Shown: in pieces, positions 53,406-62,531 of the stretch
How positions within the stretch are numbered: position 1 is the first letter of the stretch
Layout: each line of letters opens with the position of its first letter
Assembly: GCF_025847235.1 (NCBI RefSeq)
Contig: NZ_JAOZEW010000011.1
Span: 1-64,000, forward strand
From: Flavobacterium shii
Lineage (GTDB): Bacteria; Bacteroidota; Bacteroidia; Flavobacteriales; Flavobacteriaceae
Length of the DNA: 64,000 nt
Direction: 5' to 3'
The notes under the pieces: model-generated
What the model was told of the DNA's origin: nothing
What the model saw: the letters and a program-made list of their open reading frames with translations, nothing else
Database searches by the model: none
Made by a program: the position numbers and the translations under genes

Positions 53406-54686
53406 TTATTTTAATTTTGAATTATATTTTTTTACCATTTCCAGTGTTGATTTATCGCTCGAAAAAACGGTATTTAAACCTTGTGGTTCTTGAGGTGGAT
53501 CGGCAGTAAAAGTATCGCCTGGATTCCATTTTCCGGTTTCGTTAACCGCTTTTCCTTCCCCGCCAAAACCCCAGAAATTTACCCCTTGTAAGGCTTCTTT
53601 GTTTTTATGACTTTCGACCAAACGGTCAAAGAAAGATTTGTAAAAAACATTTCGGTTATCGGGAGAACTCGTCGTTAACAAACTTTCATTTTCTCTAGGC
53701 AAGCCAAATTCTTCAATTACAATAGGCCTGTTCGATGCTTTTGCAATAGCAATATGTTCATTAATATAAATATTGGCTTTTTCTATAGCAATTGGCAAAG
53801 TATTTTGTGCATCTTCGGCTTTATACCAACCCCAATTTTTTGGCCAGATATGCATTGTTAGATAATCAATTTTAGGATTGGCATGTGTACGTTCAAATGT
53901 TGCTAAGTCATCATTCGAACCCGCTTTTCCTTCCGAACCCGTTGAAATCAAATGGTTAGAATCCAAGCTGTCAATTAAGTCCACAACATTATTTAACCAA
54001 AGCGTAAATGCCTTTTCATTTTCAACCGTTAAAACGCGAGGTTCATTGGCAATTTGCCATGCCATAATCGCAGGATCCTCGGTGTATTTTTTATTATTGT
54101 AGGCATTTGTTCTGCCTAAAATAAATTTAATATGATTTCTAAAACCTTCAATACAAGGCTCGCAACTATGATATTGGGCAACAAAACTCATAAATTGCGG
54201 CCAAGTATTCGGTTTTATATTCGGATTCGGAATTTTCCCGTAGCCGTTCCATTCCAAATATTGCGACATTCCGCCCGACCATTCCCAGTTATTATTCAGG
54301 TATAAAACAGCATACATTTGGCGTTTTCCCATCTCGGCAATCAGGTAATCCAAGCCGTCCAGCAAGTCCTCGTTATATTTTCCTTGTTCGTATTGTAAAG
54401 CAGGAGTTACAGTATAATCGTAGGTTCCACCTTCGGCACCGACCAAAATCCTCAAATTATCGATTCCGTTTTTCTTCATTAAATCAAGCTCACGAAGCAA
54501 TCTTTTTCTGTCGCCAATTTTCTTAGAACCCAATAAACTTCCGTACCAATAATTGGTGCCAACATAAGAATAAGGTTTATCATCTTTAAAAAACTGAGTT
54601 CCTTTTACAGTGATTTTTGGTTGAGCCATACAAATTGAGGTTGCAAAAAATAGAGCGAAAGTAATTTTTGAAAGCATATTTTTCAT
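53406..54686 (-). CDS. GH5 endo-beta-1,4-mannanase
   Basis: 426 residues with a signal peptide ending CMAQ. The domain begins FKDDKPYSYVGTNYWYGSLL and has MAWQIANEPRVL (acid/base Glu), LTMHIWPKNWGWY and RPIVIEEFGLPRE (nucleophile Glu), which fits the GH5_7 mannanase group. No CBM or T9SS domain is present, so it is likely periplasmic or surface-lipid-free. It is the last gene of the leftward mannan operon, 119 bp after the GH26 gene, with a palindromic element in that gap that may weaken or uncouple its expression. Confidence 0.9.
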   Translation of the reverse strand: MKNMLSKITFALFFATSICMAQPKITVKGTQFFKDDKPYSYVGTNYWYGSLLGSKKIGDRKRLLRELDLMKKNGIDNLRILVGAEGGTYDYTVTPALQYEQGKYNEDLLDGLDYLIAEMGKRQMYAVLYLNNNWEWSGGMSQYLEWNGYGKIPNPNIKPNTWPQFMSFVAQYHSCEPCIEGFRNHIKFILGRTNAYNNKKYTEDPAIMAWQIANEPRVLTVENEKAFTLWLNNVVDLIDSLDSNHLISTGSEGKAGSNDDLATFERTHANPKIDYLTMHIWPKNWGWYKAEDAQNTLPIAIEKANIYINEHIAIAKASNRPIVIEEFGLPRENESLLTTSSPDNRNVFYKSFFDRLVESHKNKEALQGVNFWGFGGEGKAVNETGKWNPGDTFTADPPQEPQGLNTVFSSDKSTLEMVKKYNSKLK

Positions 54687-54700
54687 GGTGTTTTTTATTA

Positions 54701-54781
54701 GGAGCTAATCCTGCTATTCGTTACAATCTTTCTTGTTTTAAAGAAAAACAAGAAAGGATTTCCACAGCTATCAGGGCTAGG
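54701..54781. repeat. Extragenic palindromic element, copy E (best-preserved copy)
   Basis: GGAGCTAATCCTGCTATTCG then ATCTTTCTTGTTTT, AAAG loop, AAAACAAGAAAGGATTTCC and AGCTATCAGGGCTAGG. The inner 13-bp stem is perfect and the outer parts pair imperfectly. It lies 15 bp before the GH5 start (reading leftward). Confidence 0.7.
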
Positions 54782-54805
54782 AGATTTATCGTTAATAATG
54801 ATTTC

Positions 54806-56041
54806 TTACTTTGGTAACTCATACATTTTTGGTAAAGTATTCATCAAAGCCGATTTTGATTTTGTTGTAAAACTTTTAAAATCACTTGCATTTGTAGCCG
54901 TTGCGTTTGGTACATAATAGGCATCTTTATTATTTGTCCAGAACATTACATAACTTACCTCGATATTATTCGAAGTTAAGGCGCTGTATAAAAATGTCGA
55001 AAACCAATTTGTTATAGGTGTATTAGAACTTGTAATTTGGTAACCAGTTTCGGTCATTGCAGCAATTTTAACTTTGGTTTTAGCCAAATCGGCTATAATT
55101 TTTAGTTTAGCATTTGCTTTATCGGCACCGGCTTGTCCTTGGTTATTAAAGTCTCCGTAATTATCAATTCCTAAAATATCTACATACGCATCGCCGGGAT
55201 AACGACTTAAATAATTGGCTTCGGTAGTATAGGAGTTGTCTAGAGAAAAGGCATATAAAATATTATGAACGCCTTTGGTATTTTTTAAATAATCAACGGT
55301 AAACTGATAGGCAGTTTTATATTCTTCGGCAGTACAAAAATTAGCACCCCACCAAAACCAGCTTCCATCAAATTCATGAAATGGTCTGAAGATTATCGGA
55401 ATTAATTCACCATTGACACCTTTTAAATTAGCAACTACACTGGCTACTTTGTCGAGTTTTTTCTTGTACCATTCGTGGTTTGCTCCATTAGGTAAAATAC
55501 TTTTAAAAGCAGTATTTTTCTGTTCCATTGTCATATCGGCTGCATAAAAAGAATCCTCGTTATTCGGTTCTCTTAAATGCCAGCAAAAAGTGTTTATTAT
55601 CCCTTTTGCGTAAGCGGATTTTACATCATCGGTAATCTTTTTCTCTTGCTGATAAAACCAATTATCACTTTGTTCATTATTGTTTTTATCTGTAATAAAC
55701 ATAAAATCCGAACCTAAAATTGCTGGGTCATTTCCTGTATTTTTTTTAATATCCGAGTCTCCACCTGCATCTTTATAAAACCCATTAAAGGCATCTTGTT
55801 GACCAATTGCAAATTTGGTTTTGGCTAGTTTTTTTAAGTTGTAAAACAAAGCAATCGTTTCTTTTGTTGCATTTTTATCTACCATATATGTGGCAACATT
55901 TGTAGTTGTAAGCGGGTCGGTATCTACAAGAACTGGCGGTACAACTACCGGATTTGTGTCGGTGTTATTATCCGAAGAACAACTTAATAATGCGAGAAAT
56001 ACGGTGCTTAAAAATGCTGTTTTAAGAAATGATTGTTTCAT
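54806..56041 (-). CDS. GH26 beta-mannanase, lipoprotein
   Basis: 411 residues. MKQSFLKTAFLSTVFLALLSC is a lipoprotein signal, followed by CSSDNN, so the enzyme is tethered to the outer membrane. The catalytic domain shows FAIGQQDAFNG, NGANHEWYKKKLDKV, IIFRPFHEFDGSWFWW (acid/base Glu), DILGIDNYGD and AAMTETGYQ (nucleophile Glu). It should cut beta-mannan at the cell surface. Its ATG lies 5 bp after the stop of the epimerase gene, so both are translated from one mRNA. A second GH26 gene lies upstream in the same operon; the two are only moderately similar. Confidence 0.92.
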   Translation of the reverse strand: MKQSFLKTAFLSTVFLALLSCSSDNNTDTNPVVVPPVLVDTDPLTTTNVATYMVDKNATKETIALFYNLKKLAKTKFAIGQQDAFNGFYKDAGGDSDIKKNTGNDPAILGSDFMFITDKNNNEQSDNWFYQQEKKITDDVKSAYAKGIINTFCWHLREPNNEDSFYAADMTMEQKNTAFKSILPNGANHEWYKKKLDKVASVVANLKGVNGELIPIIFRPFHEFDGSWFWWGANFCTAEEYKTAYQFTVDYLKNTKGVHNILYAFSLDNSYTTEANYLSRYPGDAYVDILGIDNYGDFNNQGQAGADKANAKLKIIADLAKTKVKIAAMTETGYQITSSNTPITNWFSTFLYSALTSNNIEVSYVMFWTNNKDAYYVPNATATNASDFKSFTTKSKSALMNTLPKMYELPK

Positions 56042-56046
56042 TATGT

Positions 56047-57237
56047 TTAGGATTTTATGCGATTAATTAATTCTATACAAGCACGACCGTTGTGATACGG
56101 ACATTTCCAAAAACCAGCTTTGTCTTTTTCGATTAAACTATAATCTTTGTGAATTCCCCAATGCCATTCGCCATTTTTAGAATCAAGAATGTATTTCTTG
56201 ATAAACCCCCAGTTTTTATAAACTACGTTCAGGTACTTTTCCTCTTCGGTAATTTCATACGTATTAAAGAAACCAATAAGTAATTCGGCTTGTGGCCACC
56301 AATGTTTTTCGGCAATTAATTCGTTGGTTTCAGGATCATATTCATACCATAAACCACCATCGGAATCAATACCTTCAAAGGTGGCATCTGTAAGTAGAAC
56401 AGCATATTTCTTATAACGCGCAATAAGATTTTCATTTTCGGCTATTTTGGCACATTGCAATAAAAGCCAAGCTGCTTCGATATCATGTCCGTATGAAATA
56501 ACATCTGGTTTTTCTTTCCAGTTTTCGTCAAAAAACAAACGTAAATGCCCTGTTTCGGTATTTATAAAATGGGTTTCTATAGTTTCCAATAATTCAATGA
56601 TATCACTTTGTAAGGTTTTGTCTTTCCAAACTTTAAATAGGTTGGCATAAGCTTCTACGATATGCAAATGCGTATTCATTGTCTTTTTTTCGTTGGCATC
56701 TTTATCGCTCAAACGCAAGTCGGCGATAGATTTCCAATCTCTCGTAAAAGCTTCGTAATATCCTTTGTTTATTGGGTCGTAACTGTGTTTTTGAATTTCC
56801 AGATATAGATTTATAGCTATCTCCAAAGCTTTGTCGTCTTTGGAAATAGCATAATATTCGGATAATCCATAGATAGCAAAAGCCAAAGCATAAATCTGAT
56901 TCTTAGTATCTTTTGGAGTAGTATCATAGTTGATGCTCCAAAACAAACCACCATATTCGGAGTCATAAAAGTATTCTGAAAGGTATTCAAAAGCTCTTTT
57001 TGCGATTTTTTTATGTGCTTCTTTTTGGGTAATCTGGTAACTGGATGAGAATGTCCATAAAATTCTTGCGTTTAATACAGAACCTTTATCTGCATTATCA
57101 ATTATAATATCTTGATTGTTTATCTCACCGATGAATCCGCCATTTTTAGTATCAATCGTTTTTTTAGACCAGTACTTTAAAATGTTATCAAGTTCAGTCG
57201 ATAATTCGGATTTAAGTTGCTTTAGTTTTACTGACAC
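56047..57237 (-). CDS. AGE-family epimerase, probable mannobiose 2-epimerase
   Basis: 396 residues, cytoplasmic (no signal). The (alpha/alpha)6 barrel carries KTMNTHLHIVEAYANLF, VISYGHDIEAAWLL and AEKHWWPQAELL with the conserved catalytic histidines of cellobiose 2-epimerases. The neighbour 6 bp upstream is a GH130 mannosylglucose phosphorylase. In Bacteroides fragilis this pairing turns mannobiose into 4-O-beta-mannosyl-glucose and then mannose 1-phosphate and glucose. The mannobiose preference is inferred from this context. Confidence 0.9.
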   Translation of the reverse strand: MSVKLKQLKSELSTELDNILKYWSKKTIDTKNGGFIGEINNQDIIIDNADKGSVLNARILWTFSSSYQITQKEAHKKIAKRAFEYLSEYFYDSEYGGLFWSINYDTTPKDTKNQIYALAFAIYGLSEYYAISKDDKALEIAINLYLEIQKHSYDPINKGYYEAFTRDWKSIADLRLSDKDANEKKTMNTHLHIVEAYANLFKVWKDKTLQSDIIELLETIETHFINTETGHLRLFFDENWKEKPDVISYGHDIEAAWLLLQCAKIAENENLIARYKKYAVLLTDATFEGIDSDGGLWYEYDPETNELIAEKHWWPQAELLIGFFNTYEITEEEKYLNVVYKNWGFIKKYILDSKNGEWHWGIHKDYSLIEKDKAGFWKCPYHNGRACIELINRIKS

Positions 57238-57243
57238 GGAATA

Positions 57244-58434
57244 TTAAATTGCGTTGTTTTTATCTACTTGATTAATAATTGTATTTACAGATCCAGCCGA
57301 GATAAAGGTGTCTTCTGGAGTATTTAATACATAATCTACCAATTTATCTACAGTCGAAACGGCTACATGCATTCTAGTATCTGATGATGCATAATAAATA
57401 AAAATGGTTCCATCTTCTTTCTCAATCCAACCGTTTGAGAATAATACATTCGATACATCACCAACTCTTTCAATACCTTCTGGCCCCATAAAATGTCCTC
57501 CAGGAACATGAGTAACTTTGGCAATATCATGCAAATCGGTCATAAATATATATAGTGTATAGCGTAAGCCTGCTGCTGTATTTCGTACACCATGCGCGAG
57601 ATGTAACCATCCTTTTTTGGTTTTTATAGGAGCTGGACCCAAACCATTTTTAAGTTCGTAAATAGTGTGGTATTTTTTACCAAAGATGATTTTTTCATCC
57701 TTTACAACAGGATTGTTCATGTCATCGATGTATCCAAGTCCGATTCCGCCACCGCTTCCTACATCTATAAATCCATCTTGCGGACGTGTATACAGAGCAT
57801 ATTTTCCATTTACAAATTCGGGATGTAATACCACATTACGCTGTTGTCCTGTATTCGAGATTAAATCTGGGAGTCTTTCCCAAATAATTAAGTCTTTGGT
57901 GCGCACAATTCCGGCATTTGCTATAGCAGAACTTGTATCATTTTTTGGCGCTTTTGGGTCTTTTCTTTCGGTACAAAAAATGCCGTAAATCCATCCATCT
58001 TCATGCCTTGTTAAACGCATATCATAGACATTGGTGTCTGGTTCTTCGGTTTGAGGTATCACGCATGGTTTATCCCAAAACTGAAAATTATCAACTCCAT
58101 TTGGACTTTCTGCAATAGCAAAAAAAGATTTTCTGTCGATACCTTCTACACGAACGGCAAGAATGTATTTTCCGTTAAACTTCATCGCACCGGCATTAAA
58201 AGCGGCATTGATTCCGATTCTTTCCTGAAGAAAAGGATTTGTTTTTTCGTCTAAATCAAAACGCCAGTTAATAGGGGCATGAGCAGCAGTAACTACAGGA
58301 TTAATGTAACGGGTGTAAATGCCATTTCCAACAATGGGTTGTGGCTCGTTTTTTAATTCCAAAAGTGTTTTTAATTCTTTTTCTAATTCCACTTTTCGTT
58401 CTTGAAACGTGGTTACGGATTTTATTGTAGTCAT
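57244..58434 (-). CDS. GH130 4-O-beta-D-mannosyl-D-glucose phosphorylase
   Basis: 396 residues, cytoplasmic. NPVVTAAHAPINWRFDLDEKTNPFLQE opens the five-bladed propeller, with FNAGAMKFNGKYILAVRVEG, VYDMRLTRHEDGWIYG, a basic HPEFVNGKYALYTRPQDG and GLGYIDDMNNP; these fit GH130 subfamily 1. The enzyme splits mannosyl-glucose with phosphate to mannose 1-phosphate and glucose, so less ATP is needed to start using mannan. It lies between the epimerase and the transporter genes, the expected order for this route. Confidence 0.92.
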   Translation of the reverse strand: MTTIKSVTTFQERKVELEKELKTLLELKNEPQPIVGNGIYTRYINPVVTAAHAPINWRFDLDEKTNPFLQERIGINAAFNAGAMKFNGKYILAVRVEGIDRKSFFAIAESPNGVDNFQFWDKPCVIPQTEEPDTNVYDMRLTRHEDGWIYGIFCTERKDPKAPKNDTSSAIANAGIVRTKDLIIWERLPDLISNTGQQRNVVLHPEFVNGKYALYTRPQDGFIDVGSGGGIGLGYIDDMNNPVVKDEKIIFGKKYHTIYELKNGLGPAPIKTKKGWLHLAHGVRNTAAGLRYTLYIFMTDLHDIAKVTHVPGGHFMGPEGIERVGDVSNVLFSNGWIEKEDGTIFIYYASSDTRMHVAVSTVDKLVDYVLNTPEDTFISAGSVNTIINQVDKNNAI

Positions 58435-58466
58435 AAATATAATGTGCTATATCAAGTTTTAATTAT

Positions 58467-59855
58467 TTATATAAGATTTCTTTTTTCGTTAAGATCTTGT
58501 TCAATTATTTGTAATTTCTCTTCGGTTAAAGGGTAAAACAGTATAAAAATGAAGGAGATTATTGCCGCTATGGCAGGAAGAATACTTAACATTAGCTGGA
58601 TTCCGTTTTGTGTAACTGCCGTTTGTTCTACATTGGCCTGAAAGCCGTAATATCCCAATAGCCATCCTGTTGCAGCGCCACCAATTGTCCATCCAAATTT
58701 TTGAGACATCGAAGAAGCAGAGAATACTAGACCTGTTGCTCTACGACCTTGTTTCCACTCCGAGTAATCGGCGCTATCGGCATACATAGACCATATTAAT
58801 GGGAAAATACAACCAGCGCAAATACTAATTAATACTTGAAATGTCATGATAAGGAATACGTCTTCTTTCCCGAAGAAATAGAAAACCAGGCTAAGAATTG
58901 CAGCCATAGCCATTGCGCCAAAGAAGGTTTTTTTCTTCCCGATTTTGTTTGCAATAGGGGTTGCAATAATAACTCCGATGATATTTGCGGCTTGTCCTAA
59001 AACCAAATAAATAGAAGTGGGTGTCATATGAAAAGGAGTTCCGAATAACGTGAAATCAAAGTTTACGGCACTGCTTACATAATATTTAAAATAGAAAACA
59101 GCTGCTCCATCACGGATTGAATTGAAGATTAAAGCACCAATTCCAGCACCAAGAAGTATCCACCAAGGTTTGTTTTTTAATAAATCTTTTAAGTCTAGTT
59201 TTAAATCGGTTTTTTCGTCGGAGATTGGTTTTACTCTTTCTTTTGTAAAGAAAAAACACCCCCAGAAAAAGGCAGTTGTAATAACTCCAAAAACAATGAT
59301 GGTAGATAACCAACCGATTTTGGAATTTAAATTTCCTCCAAAATAATTTACTAAAGGCTCAATAAGCCAAAGTGCCAAAAGGCTTCCGCCAAATGCAAAT
59401 ACCATTCGATAAGAGGAAAGTGTATTGCGCTCTTTTCTGTCTGATGAGATTACTCCCAAAAGGGATGCATATGGTACGTTTATCAATGAGTATACCATCA
59501 TCATTAAGGAATAGGTAACGTATGCATATATTATTTTGCCTTTTTCGTCAAAGTCTGGTGTATAAAAAGTAAGTATTCCGATTACGGCAAAAGGGATTGC
59601 CACCCAAAATAAATAAGGTCGAAATTTTCCCCATTTAGTTTTGGTTCTATCAGCAATGATTCCTACGATTGGGTCAAAACAAGAATCCCAAATTCGGGTA
59701 ATTAAAAACATGGTTCCCACAACAGCAGGTGCCAATCCGAAAACATCGGTGTAGAAAAATAAGAGATACATACTGAAGATTTTCCAGAACATTGATGAAG
59801 CGGCATCTCCAAGACCGTAGCCTATTTTTTCTTTTAAACTAACTTTATTGTGCAT
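58467..59855 (-). CDS. GPH-family sugar:cation symporter, probable mannobiose importer
   Basis: 462 residues with 12 membrane segments. GYGLGDAASSMFWKIFSMYLLFFYTDVFGL and RIWDSCFDPIVGIIADRTKTKWGKFRPYLFW are classic for the GPH (glycoside-pentoside-hexuronide:cation symporter) family. The GRRATGLVFSASSMSQKFGW segment is also typical. It should bring short mannooligosaccharides through the inner membrane with protons or sodium. Its position between GH130 and GH26 genes sets the substrate as mannobiose by inference. Confidence 0.92.
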   Translation of the reverse strand: MHNKVSLKEKIGYGLGDAASSMFWKIFSMYLLFFYTDVFGLAPAVVGTMFLITRIWDSCFDPIVGIIADRTKTKWGKFRPYLFWVAIPFAVIGILTFYTPDFDEKGKIIYAYVTYSLMMMVYSLINVPYASLLGVISSDRKERNTLSSYRMVFAFGGSLLALWLIEPLVNYFGGNLNSKIGWLSTIIVFGVITTAFFWGCFFFTKERVKPISDEKTDLKLDLKDLLKNKPWWILLGAGIGALIFNSIRDGAAVFYFKYYVSSAVNFDFTLFGTPFHMTPTSIYLVLGQAANIIGVIIATPIANKIGKKKTFFGAMAMAAILSLVFYFFGKEDVFLIMTFQVLISICAGCIFPLIWSMYADSADYSEWKQGRRATGLVFSASSMSQKFGWTIGGAATGWLLGYYGFQANVEQTAVTQNGIQLMLSILPAIAAIISFIFILFYPLTEEKLQIIEQDLNEKRNLI

Positions 59856-59889
59856 TTGGTTATTGGTTTAGGTAATATGATTGTGGTAT

Positions 59890-61026
59890 TTATTTTTTTG
59901 CTTTTTTGAGGTCTTTTTCGAATATGATCCTGTCAAGATTATAGAAATCAACAAAATCCGGTGCGCTTACTTGCCCTGGATATGGCGCGTAATAATGCAT
60001 TTTTTGTTCTTTTTCCTGCCATCCGTGGTTACGCCAAACCAGTACGTATGATATTTTGTAATTGCCTATAGCTTGCATTAAAGTTTCTGTCCACCATTTG
60101 GCATAAGGGATTGCTTCGTAACCTGTTTCGGCAAAAGCCATTAATTTATGTTGTTCACGTGCTACTTCGTCCATAATCCTGAACTGATTTTGGCAATTTT
60201 CTACAAACGAATTATCTTTTAAAGGATCGTTATATTGGTATTTGTCAAAGCTTAAAATATCGACATAATCATATCCGGGATAATATTCCAAGAATTCTTC
60301 TTTAGTTTTAAAATCGGCTGTATTGTATACGTAAATTAGGTTATGAACTCCTTTTTTTTGAAAATAATTGATGGTAAATTTCCATAACGTTTTAAATTCT
60401 TCGGGACTTGCATTATTTTTACACCACCAAAACCAGTTGCCTGTAAGTTCGTGATAAGGTCGGTAAAGAATAGGAATACTTTTTCCTTTTTTATCTTTTA
60501 AAGACAATAAGAAAGTGGCAGCATTATCAAGCCATTTGGTGAATTTTTCATGATTGGCGCCATTTGGTAAAACCGATTCAAGTGATTTTGGAGTGATGTC
60601 CCAAGCATTTTTTCCAGTTAAAGGATTGTCAAAATGCCAGCTTATGGTAGTGATTCCGCCTCTTTGATTAGATTCTTCGATGTATTGTTTCATTTTGTTA
60701 AAAGGAATACCATCAATATTATTGGCTGCATTATTTTCTAGCCCTCCAAGATCCCAACCATAAACAGCGGGATAGTCTCCTGTAACATCTTTTACGTCAC
60801 TTCGACCAGGCTCATATTTCCAATTTACACCATAAGCCAAGTCATCTTGATGTCCAAAAAGAATTCCTTTGGAAGAAAGTAAATGAAGCTTTTTGTAAAG
60901 TGCTACGGTTTCGAGTGTCGATTTTTTATCGGAAATTGATAAATTAGTATCACTTATTTTGGGTTGAGATGAACAATATGTTCCTATGAAAACGACTGAA
61001 ATTAGAGTTAAAATGGTGTTTTTCAT
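59890..61026 (-). CDS. GH26 beta-mannanase, second copy
   Basis: 378 residues from the ATG at 61026 (MKNTILTLISVVFIGTYCSS, a lipoprotein or signal peptide); a longer in-frame start has an unlikely leader. It has GHQDDLAYGVNWKYEPG, WHFDNPLTGKNAW, NGANHEKFTKW, ILYRPYHELTGNWFWW (acid/base Glu), SFDKYQYNDP and MAFAETGYEAIP (nucleophile Glu). The Trp-rich end (VLVWRNHGWQEKEQKMHYY) is like ManA-type GH26 enzymes of Bacteroidetes. It is the first gene of the operon and differs enough from the downstream GH26 to expect different products, perhaps mannobiose release by one of them. Confidence 0.92.
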   Translation of the reverse strand: MKNTILTLISVVFIGTYCSSQPKISDTNLSISDKKSTLETVALYKKLHLLSSKGILFGHQDDLAYGVNWKYEPGRSDVKDVTGDYPAVYGWDLGGLENNAANNIDGIPFNKMKQYIEESNQRGGITTISWHFDNPLTGKNAWDITPKSLESVLPNGANHEKFTKWLDNAATFLLSLKDKKGKSIPILYRPYHELTGNWFWWCKNNASPEEFKTLWKFTINYFQKKGVHNLIYVYNTADFKTKEEFLEYYPGYDYVDILSFDKYQYNDPLKDNSFVENCQNQFRIMDEVAREQHKLMAFAETGYEAIPYAKWWTETLMQAIGNYKISYVLVWRNHGWQEKEQKMHYYAPYPGQVSAPDFVDFYNLDRIIFEKDLKKAKK

Positions 61027-61329
61027 GTTTGTAAAATGATGTTTTGAGAATTTAAATAAAGAAAACTCAATTTTTAAATTGAATTTTATGTAGTAAATTT
61101 TCAATCTAGAATTAGGTATTATTTTCTGTTATTAATTATCAAAACTATAAAAAGATATTATATTAAAAATGATTACTATTTATTATTAATATTTTTTTTG
61201 AATAAATGGTAATTGTATTTTTCAAAGATAAACCGATGTTTGTCGTGTAATTAATATTATTTTATCAATTATATATCATATTATTGCAAACAAAAAAAAT
61301 CTAACATTATATTTTAATAACCTATATAG
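61027..61329. other. 303-bp divergent control region of the mannan locus
   Basis: Very AT-rich region between the leftward operon and the rightward regulator. No gene. The leftward -7 box is at 61223; a rightward one is not clear. The region could hold sites for the AraC-type regulator, but I cannot name them. Confidence 0.5.
61223..61230 (-). promoter_or_regulatory. Candidate -7 element of the mannan operon
   Basis: CAAAGATA, reading TATCTTTG on the minus strand, an exact TAnnTTTG match. Transcription would begin near 61217, leaving a leader of about 190 nt before the GH26 start. Confidence 0.45.
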
Positions 61330-62208
61330 ATGAGTAATTCTAAAAATTTTTATAGAGAGATAGCGCCGCTTTCTTCAGGAGATAGTTTTTTGGTTTTTGA
61401 TAGAGTTAAAGATAGTTTTGATTTTCCGGTGCATTATCATCCTGAGTTTGAGATCAATTTTATATTGAATGGGAAAGGGGTGAAGCGTGTTGTGGGAGAT
61501 AATATTGAAGAAATTGATAATGTCGAATTGGTTTTAATTGGACCAAATTTATACCACGGTTGGGAACTGAATAAGTGTGCGAGTAAAAAAATACATGAGA
61601 TTACGATACAGTTTCACAATGATTTATTTCACGAATCATTGCTTTCAAGACGTATTATGAATCCTATTCGGGATATGTTCAATCGCTCGATTCATGGGAT
61701 TTTATTTTCTAAAAAAGTAGCCGAAGAACTTACACCAAGACTTGTTAAGCTGTCTAAACTGGATGGTATGGACTACTTTTTGGAAATTACTTCTTTATTA
61801 TACGATTTGGCTAATTCTAGAAATCAACGATTATTATCTACTTATACGGTTGATTATGATACGTTTGACGATTATGATAAAATGAAGTTGGTTTATGAAT
61901 ATGTACAAAAACATTTTGCTGATAAAATTACATTGGAGGATGCTTCGAATGTTGCTAGTATGTCGAGTATTTCGTTTAACAGATTTATAAAAAAACGTAC
62001 CGGAAAAACTTTTGTTAACTATATAAATGATATCCGTATTGGGTATGCTGCACGCTGGCTTGTAGAAAAAGATATGAGTGTTTCGGAAGTTGCTTTTAAA
62101 TCGGGATTCAATAATATCGCCAATTTTAACCGCAGTTTCAAGGCGATTAAAAAATGTACACCAAGTCAATATAGAGAAGATTTCTCTGGCTTGAAGCGCA
62201 TTTTGTAA
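61330..62208 (+). CDS. AraC-family regulator, probable controller of the mannan locus
   Basis: 292 residues. Residues about 20-95 form a cupin ligand domain (DFPVHYHPEFEINFILNGKG ... LIGPNLYHGWELNK). The C-terminal 100 residues hold two helix-turn-helix motifs (KITLEDASNVASMSSISFNRFIKKRTGKTFVNYI and MSVSEVAFKSGFNNIANFNRSFKAIKKCTPSQYRE), the AraC DNA-binding signature. It lies between the leftward degradation operon and the rightward SusC gene, the best place to control both. The sugar that it senses is not known; a mannan oligosaccharide is likely. Confidence 0.9.
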   Translation: MSNSKNFYREIAPLSSGDSFLVFDRVKDSFDFPVHYHPEFEINFILNGKGVKRVVGDNIEEIDNVELVLIGPNLYHGWELNKCASKKIHEITIQFHNDLFHESLLSRRIMNPIRDMFNRSIHGILFSKKVAEELTPRLVKLSKLDGMDYFLEITSLLYDLANSRNQRLLSTYTVDYDTFDDYDKMKLVYEYVQKHFADKITLEDASNVASMSSISFNRFIKKRTGKTFVNYINDIRIGYAARWLVEKDMSVSEVAFKSGFNNIANFNRSFKAIKKCTPSQYREDFSGLKRIL

Positions 62209-62432
62209 TAATACTTTTTTTGCACAATCAAATATTATTTATAGCGAAATCGTTTTATTTTTATGCGATTTACTATTTTATATTTATACTTTATGCGTCT
62301 TTTGCGTGGTTATATTGAGTATAATGTAAAATTTTATTGTTTTTATTTTCATATATGTTTTTTAAAGTTAAAAAAGTAAAAATATTATCATCAAATGATA
62401 TAATACTATTAACATGATGATAACTTCTGTTA

Positions 62433-62440
62433 TAGATTTG
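62433..62440 (+). promoter_or_regulatory. Candidate -7 element for the SusC gene
   Basis: TAGATTTG, an exact TAnnTTTG match, about 92 bp before the SusC ATG. It lies in the 323-bp gap 62209-62531, which has no gene and is otherwise AT-rich without a clear repeat. Confidence 0.4.
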
Positions 62441-62531
62441 TTAAATAATTCAGAAAATAAATACCACACTCTTTATAATCCTGAATTACTAGCATTATAA
62501 ATATCAAACTTTAACTAACTAAACATTTATT

